Positions 16,495-24,837 of a stretch of 33,901 nucleotides of DNA are shown piece after piece. The position numbers were made by a program, and so were the translations under genes. Numbering within the stretch: the stretch's first letter is position 1; every line of letters begins with the position of its first letter. This DNA comes from an uncultured Porphyromonadaceae bacterium (lineage in GTDB: Bacteria > Bacteroidota > Bacteroidia > Bacteroidales > Muribaculaceae), in the NCBI GenBank assembly GCA_947177405.1, contig CAMWUJ010000032.1:1-33901 (forward strand), given 5' to 3'. The notes under the pieces are model-generated. The model was not told where the DNA came from. It saw only the letters and a program-made list of their open reading frames with translations, and did not search any database.

Positions 16495-16515
16495 TAAATC
16501 AGGAAACCACCGACT

Positions 16516-18324
16516 ATGCACGATTATCACGACAACGACAGTTCTGAAGACAGGATGATAGAAGAGGCCTATCAGGATGTGCTCCGCGCTTATCTCAACA
16601 GCAACCACCGCAAGAAGGTGGAGAAGATAGACCGTGCGTTCCGTTTTGCCAAGGCTGCTCACAAGGGTGTGCGTAGGCGCAGCGGTGAGCCTTATATCCT
16701 TCATCCTATAGCTGTGGCGAAAATCGTGATATCTGAGTTCGGGCTCGGATCGACCTCCATCTGTGCCGCTCTGCTCCACGATGTGGTGGAAGATACCGAG
16801 TTTACCAGAGAAGATATAGAAGCCTCATTCGGTGAAAAGATAGCTTCGATTGTGGAAGGCCTCACTAAAATCTCCGGAGGAATCTTCGGTGACAGAGCAT
16901 CACTTCAGGCTGAGAATTTCCGAAAACTCCTCCTCTCGATGTCGAGCGACATCCGCGTGATATTGATAAAGATGGCAGACAGGCTCCACAATATGCGCAC
17001 CTTAGGGTCGTTGCGAGCCGAAAAACAACATAAGATTGCCGGAGAGACCTTATATATCTATGCTCCGCTTGCCCATCGTCTGGGGCTATTCAAGATAAAG
17101 ACAGAACTTGAGGACCTCTCATTCAAATATGAATATCCTGAGAAATATACTGAAATCACCTCCAAGGTAAATGAAAGTGAAGCTTATCGGCGTGAGATCG
17201 TGGAACAGTTTGTGCTCCCGGTCAAAGAGAAGCTCGATGCAGCGGGATTCAAATATGAGATAAAAGCAAGAGTCAAAAGCGCCTATTCTATCTTCAACAA
17301 GATGGAAAAAAAGAAAATCCCCTTCGAGGAAGTATATGATATCTATGCAGTCAGGGTGATTTTTGAGAATGAGGACGATACTCTTGAACGCCTGCGATGT
17401 TGGGAAATATATACCTTCTTTTCCGATGGTCATCAGGTGCATCCCGATAGAATCCGCGACTGGACAGGCATCCCGAAGGCCAATGGTTACCGGGCACTTC
17501 ATCTCACAGCGATGGGTCCTGATGGAAAATGGATTGAGGTGCAAATAAGGAGTCGGAAAATGGACGACATAGCTGAGCTCGGCTATGCAGCCCATTGGAA
17601 ATATAAAAGTGGGGTAGAGGATAAGGAAGATGACTCGGAGCTCGACAAGTGGATGGACACCGTCAAAGATATCCTGGCAAATCCCGAACCCAATGCTATT
17701 GATTTCCTTGATACCATCAAGCTTAATCTCTTTGCCTCAGAGATATATGTATTCACTCCGAAAGGTGATCTTGTGCGTCTGCCCAAAGGATCGTCTGTGC
17801 TGGATATGGCTTATGCCATCCACACCCATTTGGGTCATCATTGCATAGCGGGAAAAATCAATCATCGGCTTGTGCCGCTTTCATATCGCCTTGGATCGGG
17901 TGATCAGGTGGAGATTATCACTTCAGCCTCCCAAACTCCACAGCCGGACTGGGAACAGCACTGCAGCACGGCAAAAGCCAAAAACCGTATCCGTGCGTGG
18001 CTTCGCAAGGAACGCAAGGAGAGTGAGAGTGCGGATGGGAAAGTCATTCCGCGGAGGAAGAGGCGCAGGAGAGTCACGGCTCGCATTGCTGTAAGCGGAT
18101 TCGACTGTCATGGAATTCTCCAGGAGATTTGCAACATGATCACAGGCAAGATGGGTATGAATATACGTAAGCTCAGCATAGAGGCGATCGGAGACAGGTT
18201 TGAATGTGACCTGGTGGTCACACTGCCCACAGAATCCGACGTCACCCTCGTATGCGACAGCCTCAAAGAGATAAAGGGTATAAAGGAAGCCCGAAGAATA
18301 TGGAAAGATGAAAAGCAGAAATAG
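16516..18324 (+). CDS. Bifunctional-type RelA/SpoT homologue, short form ((p)ppGpp synthetase/hydrolase)
   Basis: This 602-residue RSH enzyme makes and degrades the stringent-response alarmone (p)ppGpp. The HD hydrolase domain spans about residues 40-200, with His63 (ILHPIAVA), His88-Asp89 (LLHDVVEDT) and ADRLHNMRT (153-161), so hydrolase residues look intact. The synthetase domain is at about 245-365, with Asp275 (YDIYAVR), GIPKANGY (318-325) and Glu341 (IEVQIR). The RIRD motif at 312-315 resembles the RxKD of bifunctional enzymes rather than the ExDD of RelA. TGS is at about 409-470 and a C-terminal ACT-like domain at about 521-597. The usual helical and conserved-cysteine/zinc-finger region between TGS and ACT is nearly absent, replaced by about 50 residues including a basic stretch (PRRKRRRR). 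Full-length RSH enzymes are about 730 residues. The last 17 nt overlap the next gene. Confidence 0.9.
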   Translation: MHDYHDNDSSEDRMIEEAYQDVLRAYLNSNHRKKVEKIDRAFRFAKAAHKGVRRRSGEPYILHPIAVAKIVISEFGLGSTSICAALLHDVVEDTEFTREDIEASFGEKIASIVEGLTKISGGIFGDRASLQAENFRKLLLSMSSDIRVILIKMADRLHNMRTLGSLRAEKQHKIAGETLYIYAPLAHRLGLFKIKTELEDLSFKYEYPEKYTEITSKVNESEAYRREIVEQFVLPVKEKLDAAGFKYEIKARVKSAYSIFNKMEKKKIPFEEVYDIYAVRVIFENEDDTLERLRCWEIYTFFSDGHQVHPDRIRDWTGIPKANGYRALHLTAMGPDGKWIEVQIRSRKMDDIAELGYAAHWKYKSGVEDKEDDSELDKWMDTVKDILANPEPNAIDFLDTIKLNLFASEIYVFTPKGDLVRLPKGSSVLDMAYAIHTHLGHHCIAGKINHRLVPLSYRLGSGDQVEIITSASQTPQPDWEQHCSTAKAKNRIRAWLRKERKESESADGKVIPRRKRRRRVTARIAVSGFDCHGILQEICNMITGKMGMNIRKLSIEAIGDRFECDLVVTLPTESDVTLVCDSLKEIKGIKEARRIWKDEKQK

Positions 18325-20392
18325 AAAAATCACAAAAAAAGACCTGATACGGCTGGCACTGCTTCTTGGTGCAGTTGCCGTGATACTTTTTGTGCTCCCG
18401 CGCGCTGATAAGAAGACCTACAGCTATACCCTCAATGCACCCTGGATTCATCCCTTGCTGACAGCAGAGGTGAATTTCCCGATCTATCCCGACTCTACCT
18501 CTACCAGAAAGCTGCAGGACAGTATAGAGCGGAATTTCCTTCCTTTTGTATATCTGGATAGCGATGTGAAGGAGCAGAATATCACGAGGTTCATCAAATC
18601 AATCGAGAATAATGTGTCGTCATCAGAGAGGAGTGTGATAGAAAAGGAACTCCGGAAGGTATATGACCGCGGTATTGTGGATGCTGCCACGTATGACCAT
18701 CTACGCAAGCAGAGCACGCCGAAACTGAGGATGTTCACCGACAAAGACGGCACCAACACTGCAGAGACAATTGCAGCCGGAATGATGCTTTCGCCTTCAA
18801 AGGCTTATGAATATATAGATTCAGTTTATAATGCCTTTAAAGGGCTGGATGTGGACCGTCCGCTTGAAGGAGACCTCGCCAAGGTAGTGAATGTGTGTCT
18901 TACCCCTAACTATATCTCGGATTCGGAGACCGACAGGAAATTTCTTGATGAAGAGCTTCTTGTGGCCAAAGGCGCTTTCGGAATGGTACTCGCCGGACAG
19001 AGAATAGTGGATCGCGGAGAAATAGTGACACCGCAGGTATATACCAACCTCAACACATATTTCGAAGAACTCGCCAAAGCCAACATAGAAAAGAAGGAGA
19101 CCGAGAGTTATCATTTCGTGGGTCAGGGATTGTATGTGCTGATATGGCTGCTGACCCTCTATTTCTTCCTTGGCACCTATCGCAAGCAATTTTTCGATGA
19201 TACAAAGAAGATGATTTTTCTGATGTCATTCATCACCTTGTTCGTGGTATTCGCTGTGCTGATGTCGGGATTTTCGATCAATGGCCTTTACCTTGTGCCT
19301 TTCGCGGCAGTCCCGGTCATAGTGCTTATCTTTCTTGACTCGCGCACAGCCATATTCGCTTTGCTTGTAACAGTGATGATCTCAGCTTTGGTGACCGACC
19401 AGACCCTCACATTCATATTTCTTGAAATGACAGCAGGACTGGTGGCTGCCTTCAGTATTCATCAGCTCAGTCAGCGATCCCAACTTCTGCGAACAGCTTT
19501 CTTCACGCTGTTGAGCTATGTTGTCGGGTATCTTGTGATGCAACTTATCGCTGAAGGAGAGATAGCCCACATCCAATGGCGTATGCTCGGAATCTTCTCC
19601 ATCAATGCGGTGATTCTTTCATTCGCATACATCCTTATTCTGATAGTGGAACGTATTTTCGGGTTTACATCTACAGTGACTTTGGTAGAGCTTTCCGATA
19701 TCAACAACAAGCTCCTGCGCAAACTTGCCGAAGATGCTCCGGGCACATTCCAACATTCAATGCAAGTTTCCACACTTGCCTCAGAGGCAGCCCGAGCCAT
19801 CGGAGCCAACACACAGCTTGTGCGCACCGGCGCGTTATATCATGACATAGGAAAGATGGAGAGCCCGGTATTCTTTACCGAAAACCAGCATGGAATCAAC
19901 CCTCACGAAGGACTGAATCCGGAGACAAGCGCTCAGAAAATCATCTCTCATGTCACAGGTGGACTGACCCTGGCCAACAAATGGAAACTCCCTAAAGTGA
20001 TACGCGACTTCATTTCCGAGCACCACGGAAAAAGTGTGACACGCTATTTCTACAACACGGCCAAGAACAACAATCCCGATGGGGAGGTGGACCGTTCGCT
20101 TTTCCAATACCCCGGGCCTAACCCCCAGTCGAAGGAAACAGCCATACTGATGATGGCGGATGCCGTGGAGGCTGCCTCCCGGAGTCTCAAAGACTATACT
20201 CCGGAAGCTATAAACGCATTGGTGGATAAGATTGTGGATGGACAAGCTGCCGACGGTCTTTTCAAAGAGGCTCCCATCAGTTACCGGGATGTGGAAAAGG
20301 TGAAGGATACTTTTAAGAAACGCCTTGCCACTATCTATCATTCGCGCATAGCTTATCCCGAGCTGCATAAAGACGTGAAAGGAGCCGTATAG
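18308..20392 (+). CDS. pgpH: PgpH-type membrane HD phosphohydrolase (predicted c-di-AMP phosphodiesterase)
   Basis: This 694-residue membrane protein has an N-terminal transmembrane helix (about residues 14-31), a long extracytoplasmic 7TMR-HDED-like domain (about 35-270), about seven hydrophobic helices (about 275-470, from GLYVLIWLLTLYFFLGTY to AYILILIVERIFG) and a cytoplasmic HD domain (about 475-680). HD residues include His483 (FQHSMQV), His512-Asp513 (LYHDIGKM) and SEHHGKS. This order defines PgpH, which hydrolyses cyclic di-AMP in Firmicutes; assignment of the same substrate here is by family. The ATG lies inside the end of the RSH gene (17-nt overlap), so translation is probably coupled. 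In Listeria, (p)ppGpp inhibits PgpH, which gives the pairing a plausible regulatory meaning (inference). Confidence 0.88.
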   Translation: MKSRNRKITKKDLIRLALLLGAVAVILFVLPRADKKTYSYTLNAPWIHPLLTAEVNFPIYPDSTSTRKLQDSIERNFLPFVYLDSDVKEQNITRFIKSIENNVSSSERSVIEKELRKVYDRGIVDAATYDHLRKQSTPKLRMFTDKDGTNTAETIAAGMMLSPSKAYEYIDSVYNAFKGLDVDRPLEGDLAKVVNVCLTPNYISDSETDRKFLDEELLVAKGAFGMVLAGQRIVDRGEIVTPQVYTNLNTYFEELAKANIEKKETESYHFVGQGLYVLIWLLTLYFFLGTYRKQFFDDTKKMIFLMSFITLFVVFAVLMSGFSINGLYLVPFAAVPVIVLIFLDSRTAIFALLVTVMISALVTDQTLTFIFLEMTAGLVAAFSIHQLSQRSQLLRTAFFTLLSYVVGYLVMQLIAEGEIAHIQWRMLGIFSINAVILSFAYILILIVERIFGFTSTVTLVELSDINNKLLRKLAEDAPGTFQHSMQVSTLASEAARAIGANTQLVRTGALYHDIGKMESPVFFTENQHGINPHEGLNPETSAQKIISHVTGGLTLANKWKLPKVIRDFISEHHGKSVTRYFYNTAKNNNPDGEVDRSLFQYPGPNPQSKETAILMMADAVEAASRSLKDYTPEAINALVDKIVDGQAADGLFKEAPISYRDVEKVKDTFKKRLATIYHSRIAYPELHKDVKGAV

Positions 20393-20426
20393 TCTGCGAG
20401 ATGGATGCCGGTAGCCTAAAATCTGT

Positions 20427-20444
20427 TAAAGGGATCGGCCTTTA
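20427..20444 (+). terminator. Weak hairpin after pgpH
   Basis: TAAAGG (20427-20432) pairs with CCTTTA (20439-20444) around GATCGG, without a clear U-tract. It lies 35 nt past the pgpH stop. It might be a weak terminator, or chance. Confidence 0.3.
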
Positions 20445-20507
20445 TCAATAAAACCGGGCTGTCAAGCGTTATCTATATGTATATTTAACCCAAAACACCT
20501 TCTATAG

Positions 20508-21038
20508 ATGAGTCTATTCTTCATCATATCGAGCTGCGTGCTGTGGCTCCTGTCGCTATGGTTGCTGCGCGGTTGGCAGACAGCGGCTCCGTTCTCATCG
20601 TTTATCGCATTGGTATTGCTTAGTCTGGCTGAAAAGAATGGCTGGCAGCTTCTTCCGATCAATAGCACGATGCTTATGGGGTGGCTCTGCATGACTTTGG
20701 TGGTGATGTTGGCTTGCTTCCTCCAGCCGTCGGCCGTAAGGGCCCAGACAAAGGGCTGGGGATATATCACGGGAGGAGCACTGGCCGGTCTGGCCGTCGG
20801 TCTCCTTGGATCGACATTCCCATTGAGCATAAGCATCAACTATGGTCTGATGATAATCGGGGTGGTGGCAGGAATATTCCTGGGATTTCTGCTATATACT
20901 TTCACCCCCGATGGAAGGCCCGTTGCCCCGGGATCGGGATTCTTTTTCAAGTATCTTCTTGCCAAAGGGTTCCCTACGGCAATCACCGTGATGCAGGCCG
21001 GAATCGCTCTGGTGCTGCTCATTGCAATGTATAAATAA
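20508..21038 (+). CDS. Small polytopic membrane protein, unknown function
   Basis: I do not recognise the family. The 176 residues are mostly hydrophobic, with about six predicted membrane segments: FFIISSCVLWLLSLWLL, FIALVLLSLA, GWLCMTLVVMLACF, YITGGALAGLAVGLLG, YGLMIIGVVAGIFLGFLLY and ITVMQAGIALVLLIAMY. The gene begins 115 nt after pgpH and ends 15 nt before a DUF4919-like gene, so it is probably co-transcribed with the latter. No catalytic or binding motif stands out. Confidence 0.7.
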   Translation: MSLFFIISSCVLWLLSLWLLRGWQTAAPFSSFIALVLLSLAEKNGWQLLPINSTMLMGWLCMTLVVMLACFLQPSAVRAQTKGWGYITGGALAGLAVGLLGSTFPLSISINYGLMIIGVVAGIFLGFLLYTFTPDGRPVAPGSGFFFKYLLAKGFPTAITVMQAGIALVLLIAMYK

Positions 21039-21053
21039 GAAACAACAGGAAGC

Positions 21054-21884
21054 ATGAAAATTATAAATACACGTAGATATATACTTGGAATGGCTGTAGG
21101 GCTTCCGCTGATCGGGTTGCTCTCAATCACTTCAGAGGCTCAGAGCAGGCCCCGTGCCAACCAGTCTCAGACAAAGAGATATGTGGTAAAAAAGCCCGAC
21201 TTGAGTGAGATCCAGCGCGCCACGCTTGACCCCAACAGCGATTATTACTATCCCAAACTGGTGGCCAAATATGAGAAAAAGGATACCACCATGACTCCTA
21301 ACGAGTTCAGGTATTATTATTTAGGCTATATGTTCCAGGAGGATTTCGATCCTTACCGCACATCGCCATATACCGACAAGACCGACAGGTTGCGTTCGAA
21401 AACCAAGCATACCAAGAGTGAGATGGATACCATAGAAAATTATGCCACTTTGGCTTTGGCAGATAATCCTTTCGACCTCCGGCAGATGTCGTTTCTTGTG
21501 CATGTGCTCAAAGAGCAGAAGAAGGATATGAGGGCTAAATTATGGGAATATCGTCTGGAGAATCTGCTGGGTGCCATAATGAGCACCGGCACAGGAAAGG
21601 ATATAGATAATCCCTGGTATGTGATCTATCCGATGCATGAGTATGATGTGGCCCAGCTGTTGGGATATGAGGCAGTCGATGTGCAGTATCCGCGTGACGG
21701 ATTCGATTATCTGATAGTAGAGCCCGATCCTACCGATAAACGTGCCAGAGATAAATCAGCCAAGGGCTTTTATTATAATGTCGTTATTCCTCAAGAGCAG
21801 TATGAGCTCAAGCATGGTGACGCCAACAGTGATGAAAATTATCAGGATGACGATATCAACACCGATTATGACCTTGCAGAGTAA
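21054..21884 (+). CDS. DUF4919-like exported protein
   Basis: This 276-residue protein has an N-terminal hydrophobic signal (about residues 8-30, ending near SEAQS). The segment DPNSDYYYPKLVAKYEKKD, with FRYYYLGYMFQEDFDPYRTS after it, is typical of the Bacteroidetes DUF4919 family as I remember it. The alternating helices in the middle suggest TPR-like packing. The C-terminus is strongly acidic. No function is known. It lies 15 nt after a small membrane protein and 24 nt before the SlyD-like gene, so the three may form a short operon. Confidence 0.7.
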   Translation: MKIINTRRYILGMAVGLPLIGLLSITSEAQSRPRANQSQTKRYVVKKPDLSEIQRATLDPNSDYYYPKLVAKYEKKDTTMTPNEFRYYYLGYMFQEDFDPYRTSPYTDKTDRLRSKTKHTKSEMDTIENYATLALADNPFDLRQMSFLVHVLKEQKKDMRAKLWEYRLENLLGAIMSTGTGKDIDNPWYVIYPMHEYDVAQLLGYEAVDVQYPRDGFDYLIVEPDPTDKRARDKSAKGFYYNVVIPQEQYELKHGDANSDENYQDDDINTDYDLAE

Positions 21885-21908
21885 AGACCTCGGAAGAATA
21901 AAATAAGA

Positions 21909-22496
21909 ATGAAAATTATGAAAGATATGGAAAATAAAGAAGAAAAAGTAGAAGCCGGTAAATACGTGGAGTATTCCTACCGACTTTATGACGATGCGGA
22001 TGGTTCGCTTTTGTTCGAGACGGAGAAAGGACATCCGGATTTCATGGTATATGGTGTGTCTCACGAGATAGTGCCCGGTCTAATTGAAGTGATGCGCGGA
22101 ATGAAGGCCGGAGATAAGTTTGAGATCACACTTCCTCCTGCAGCTGCATTCGGTGATGCAAGCCCGGAATATCTGATGGAGCTTGATAAAGAGATTTTCA
22201 TGCGCGACGGTAAACTTGCCGATGAGGTAACAGTGGGTGCCTCTCTTCCTATGATGACTGCCGAAGGATTTCGGGTGTTGGGTCGCGTGCTTGAAGTGGG
22301 CGATAAGATAAAGATGGATTTCAATCATCCTTTCGCCGGCAAGACCGTGAGATATGAAGGTAAGGTGGAGCTCGTGCGCGATGCCACTGCCGAGGAGCTC
22401 AAGCCTACCGGTTGCGGCTGTGGTAGCTGCGGAGGCGGAGATTGCGGTGAAGGCTGTGGATCCGATTGCGGGAGCAATTGCGAGGGATGTCATTGA
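21909..22496 (+). CDS. slyD: SlyD-like FKBP-type peptidyl-prolyl isomerase with cysteine-rich tail
   Basis: This 195-residue protein shows the SlyD arrangement: a split FKBP domain (about residues 17-75 and 140-160, with FMVYGVSHEIVPGLIEVMRG and LPPAAAFGDASPEYL) interrupted by an insert-in-flap chaperone domain (about 85-140). The C-terminal 27 residues hold eight cysteines in glycine-rich CG/CGxC spacing and end in His. SlyD tails bind nickel and other metals. Here cysteine replaces most of the histidine seen in enterobacterial SlyD, suggesting a preference for softer metals (inference). No signal peptide is present, so it should be cytoplasmic. In-frame ATGs at 21918 and 21927 are alternative starts. 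A strong bidirectional terminator follows. Confidence 0.88.
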   Translation: MKIMKDMENKEEKVEAGKYVEYSYRLYDDADGSLLFETEKGHPDFMVYGVSHEIVPGLIEVMRGMKAGDKFEITLPPAAAFGDASPEYLMELDKEIFMRDGKLADEVTVGASLPMMTAEGFRVLGRVLEVGDKIKMDFNHPFAGKTVRYEGKVELVRDATAEELKPTGCGCGSCGGGDCGEGCGSDCGSNCEGCH

Positions 22497-22562
22497 TATG
22501 TCACGGGAGAATTTATCTCCTCAGAAGAGCATGAATTTGACATAGCATAAAAATGATAATAA

Positions 22563-22601
22563 AAAAAGTGCAGGTTCCACGATAGAGAACCTGCACTTTT
22601 T
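22563..22601. terminator. Bidirectional rho-independent terminator
   Basis: AAAAAGTGCAGGTTC (22563-22577) pairs perfectly with GAACCTGCACTTTTT (22587-22601) around a 9-nt loop. The A and T runs on either side of the GC-containing core work as a U-tract in both directions. It separates the convergent SlyD-like and lytic transglycosylase genes. Confidence 0.93.
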
Positions 22602-22618
22602 ATGTCAAAATCAGACTT

Positions 22619-24823
22619 TTATTTTTTCTTTGTATTGCTCTTCTTTGGAATCTTGAGCTTTTGATTTGGCTGGAGACGGTCGTCTTTAGCATTGTTAGCC
22701 TTCTTAAGCTCCTCGGTGGTGATCCCATACTTGCGGGCGATACGGTCGTAGCTCTCACCGCTCACCACAGTATGCTCGTTTGATTTTCCCTTTGCCGGGG
22801 TGGCAGCCGCAGCATTCTTAGACCCTTTTGTGTCTTTGGCAGGAGCAGCATCCTTTCCGCCGGCTTTCTTGGCGGGAATCTTCAGCTTCTGATTGGGATG
22901 GATCTTATCATCTTTGGCATTGTTGGCTTTCTTGAGCTCTTCGGTGGAAATACCATATTTACGGGCGATACGATCGTAAGATTCGCCGTTAACCACGGTG
23001 TGCTCCTTTGGTTGAGCGGGCTCGACTGTCTTTTTCCCTTTCTTCTTGCCGTTGTCGGACTCTGCAGATCCTTTCTTTGCATTGGCGACAGCCTCTTTGG
23101 TATTGGCTTTTGACTTCTTCCCTGCCTGAGCCTGATCATCCTGACCGGCTTTCTTCTTATAAGAGGAAGGTTCGTTCTTCTTCACCGGAGCAGCCGGTTC
23201 GGCTTTCTTCGCCGGGGTGGGCTTGGAGGCGACTACCGTTTCGTTTTTCTTCACGTTGGTAGTGGTTTCGGCTTTCTTGTTGGCCGTCCTTTCTGTTTTG
23301 ACTTCAGGAGTCTTTGGGGTATCGGCTTTAGCTGAAGTATTGCCGGCAATGCGGAGCACCTGTCCTGTTCTCACTGAATTGCGGCGAAGATTGTTCCAGG
23401 TCTTGATATCTTCGGGCCCCACTCCATATTTTGCGGCGATAGAAGCTAAGGATTCTCCGGGTTCCACTTTGTGAGTCTTTGTCTTGGTATCAGCCGGACC
23501 GATGGTTCGTGTTGAATTGCTTTCAGCAGCCACCGATTCACGTCGGGATGTGACGGGAGTGGTATTCTCGGGCTTACGGTTCATTGTGGGAGCTTCTCTC
23601 ATCTCCTCATACACGTCGGTCTGGTCAGACTCAACGGCAGCGATATAATCTTCGGGAGAATTCTCATCATCTCCGGGCAATTCAGCTGTAGCAGCCGAAC
23701 CTGAATATTTCCCGGGAGTGGCATCCGTGCGGCGAGCGTATTTCTCCGCATCATGCCCAAGAATCTCATTCTCGCTCATGATATATGCATGCACCTGCTG
23801 GGAAGGGAGAATAAGATTATAGCTTTTGGAAGCAGTGCCCGGGATCACGTCGTTGCGGAACTGCGGGTTAAGCATCCTCAACTCCTCGATAGGAATATCG
23901 AGCACTTCGGAGATCTGGTTGAAATGCACCCTGCGGTTGATATGCAGGGTATCTGTAACGAGCGGGCGTTTCGGAATCACGGGAGAGATGTTGTGATTCT
24001 GATAATAGTTCATCACATAGTTTGCGGCGATGAATGCCGGCACATATCCGCGAGTCTCGGAGGGGAGATAATCATAGATAGCCCAGAAGTCGAGTTTGGA
24101 TGGATCTCCTCCTGCACGACGGAGAGCCTTGTTCACGTTTCCCGGTCCGCAGTTATAGGCAGCGATAGCAAGACTCCAGTCTCCGTATGTTTTATACAGG
24201 TCTTTGAGGAATTTGGCGGCACGTTGGGAAGATACATAGGGATCGCGGCGTTCATCGACAAGGGAATTCACCTCCATGTTGAGTCCTTTGGCAGATATCA
24301 TCATAAACTGCCAGAGACCGGTGGCCCCGGCTTTCGATACGGCATTGGGATCGAGTCCTGATTCTATCACAGGAAGATATTTCAATTCCAGAGGCAGGCC
24401 TGCTTCTTCGAGTGCCTGCTCGAAGATAGGCATATAGTAATTTCCGAGCCCTAAAAGAGAAGCCACCATCGGTCGTCCTCTCTTGGTGTATCTTTCGATA
24501 TGGCTTTTCACCACCTGATTGAAAGGCATCTCGATGATGGTGGGAAGATCAGCCAGACGCTGACGGTAGGTAGCGTCGGAGGTGTTGACATCCTCTTTTG
24601 TGGCATACCGGTCGTCGGTAGCCATATAATTCTGCATATACCATCCTTCGAGCATCTTGCGGCTCTCAGCCTCGAAATTTGCTTCGGGGTATATGATATT
24701 GTCGTCGGTGATGCTCTCTTTTATATCGAGCACATTCTTTTTCTTTTGGGCATCCGCCGGCGCGAGGGCGGCGAGGGCGAGGCAGACTGCCGCGCATGAT
24801 CGGAAAAAACTTAGTCTATTCAT
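22619..24823 (-). CDS. mltD: Membrane-bound lytic transglycosylase (MltD-like, SLT plus LysM repeats)
   Basis: This 734-residue exported enzyme is predicted to cleave peptidoglycan glycan strands. It has a signal peptide at 1-26. The SLT lysozyme-like domain is at about 125-255, with the catalytic glutamate in LPVIESGLDPNA (Glu154), GATGLWQFM and AAYNCGPGNV. A LysM-like segment at about 295-341 and three clear LysM domains (450-493, 607-650, 683-726) should bind peptidoglycan. The last two are identical at 39 of 44 residues. Between LysM1 and LysM2 lies a Lys/Ala/Thr-rich linker of more than 100 residues with many KK pairs, probably disordered. It is the last gene of the parA-parB-DUF5683 operon, 14 nt after its neighbour. 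Members of the family in other bacteria often have two or three LysM modules, so this one is somewhat longer. Confidence 0.9.
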   Translation of the reverse strand: MNRLSFFRSCAAVCLALAALAPADAQKKKNVLDIKESITDDNIIYPEANFEAESRKMLEGWYMQNYMATDDRYATKEDVNTSDATYRQRLADLPTIIEMPFNQVVKSHIERYTKRGRPMVASLLGLGNYYMPIFEQALEEAGLPLELKYLPVIESGLDPNAVSKAGATGLWQFMMISAKGLNMEVNSLVDERRDPYVSSQRAAKFLKDLYKTYGDWSLAIAAYNCGPGNVNKALRRAGGDPSKLDFWAIYDYLPSETRGYVPAFIAANYVMNYYQNHNISPVIPKRPLVTDTLHINRRVHFNQISEVLDIPIEELRMLNPQFRNDVIPGTASKSYNLILPSQQVHAYIMSENEILGHDAEKYARRTDATPGKYSGSAATAELPGDDENSPEDYIAAVESDQTDVYEEMREAPTMNRKPENTTPVTSRRESVAAESNSTRTIGPADTKTKTHKVEPGESLASIAAKYGVGPEDIKTWNNLRRNSVRTGQVLRIAGNTSAKADTPKTPEVKTERTANKKAETTTNVKKNETVVASKPTPAKKAEPAAPVKKNEPSSYKKKAGQDDQAQAGKKSKANTKEAVANAKKGSAESDNGKKKGKKTVEPAQPKEHTVVNGESYDRIARKYGISTEELKKANNAKDDKIHPNQKLKIPAKKAGGKDAAPAKDTKGSKNAAAATPAKGKSNEHTVVSGESYDRIARKYGITTEELKKANNAKDDRLQPNQKLKIPKKSNTKKK

Positions 24824-24837
24824 TGCAAAATCAGTCG

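Noticed and set aside
18263-18451. Small minus-strand frame across the RSH-pgpH overlap
   Set aside because: It is antisense to two well-supported genes and lacks protein features.
22563-22601. A parS-like palindrome (GGTTCCACG core resembles parS)
   Set aside because: The symmetry is a perfect terminator hairpin with A and T runs between convergent genes, and its centre does not match the parS consensus. I found no other parS candidate.
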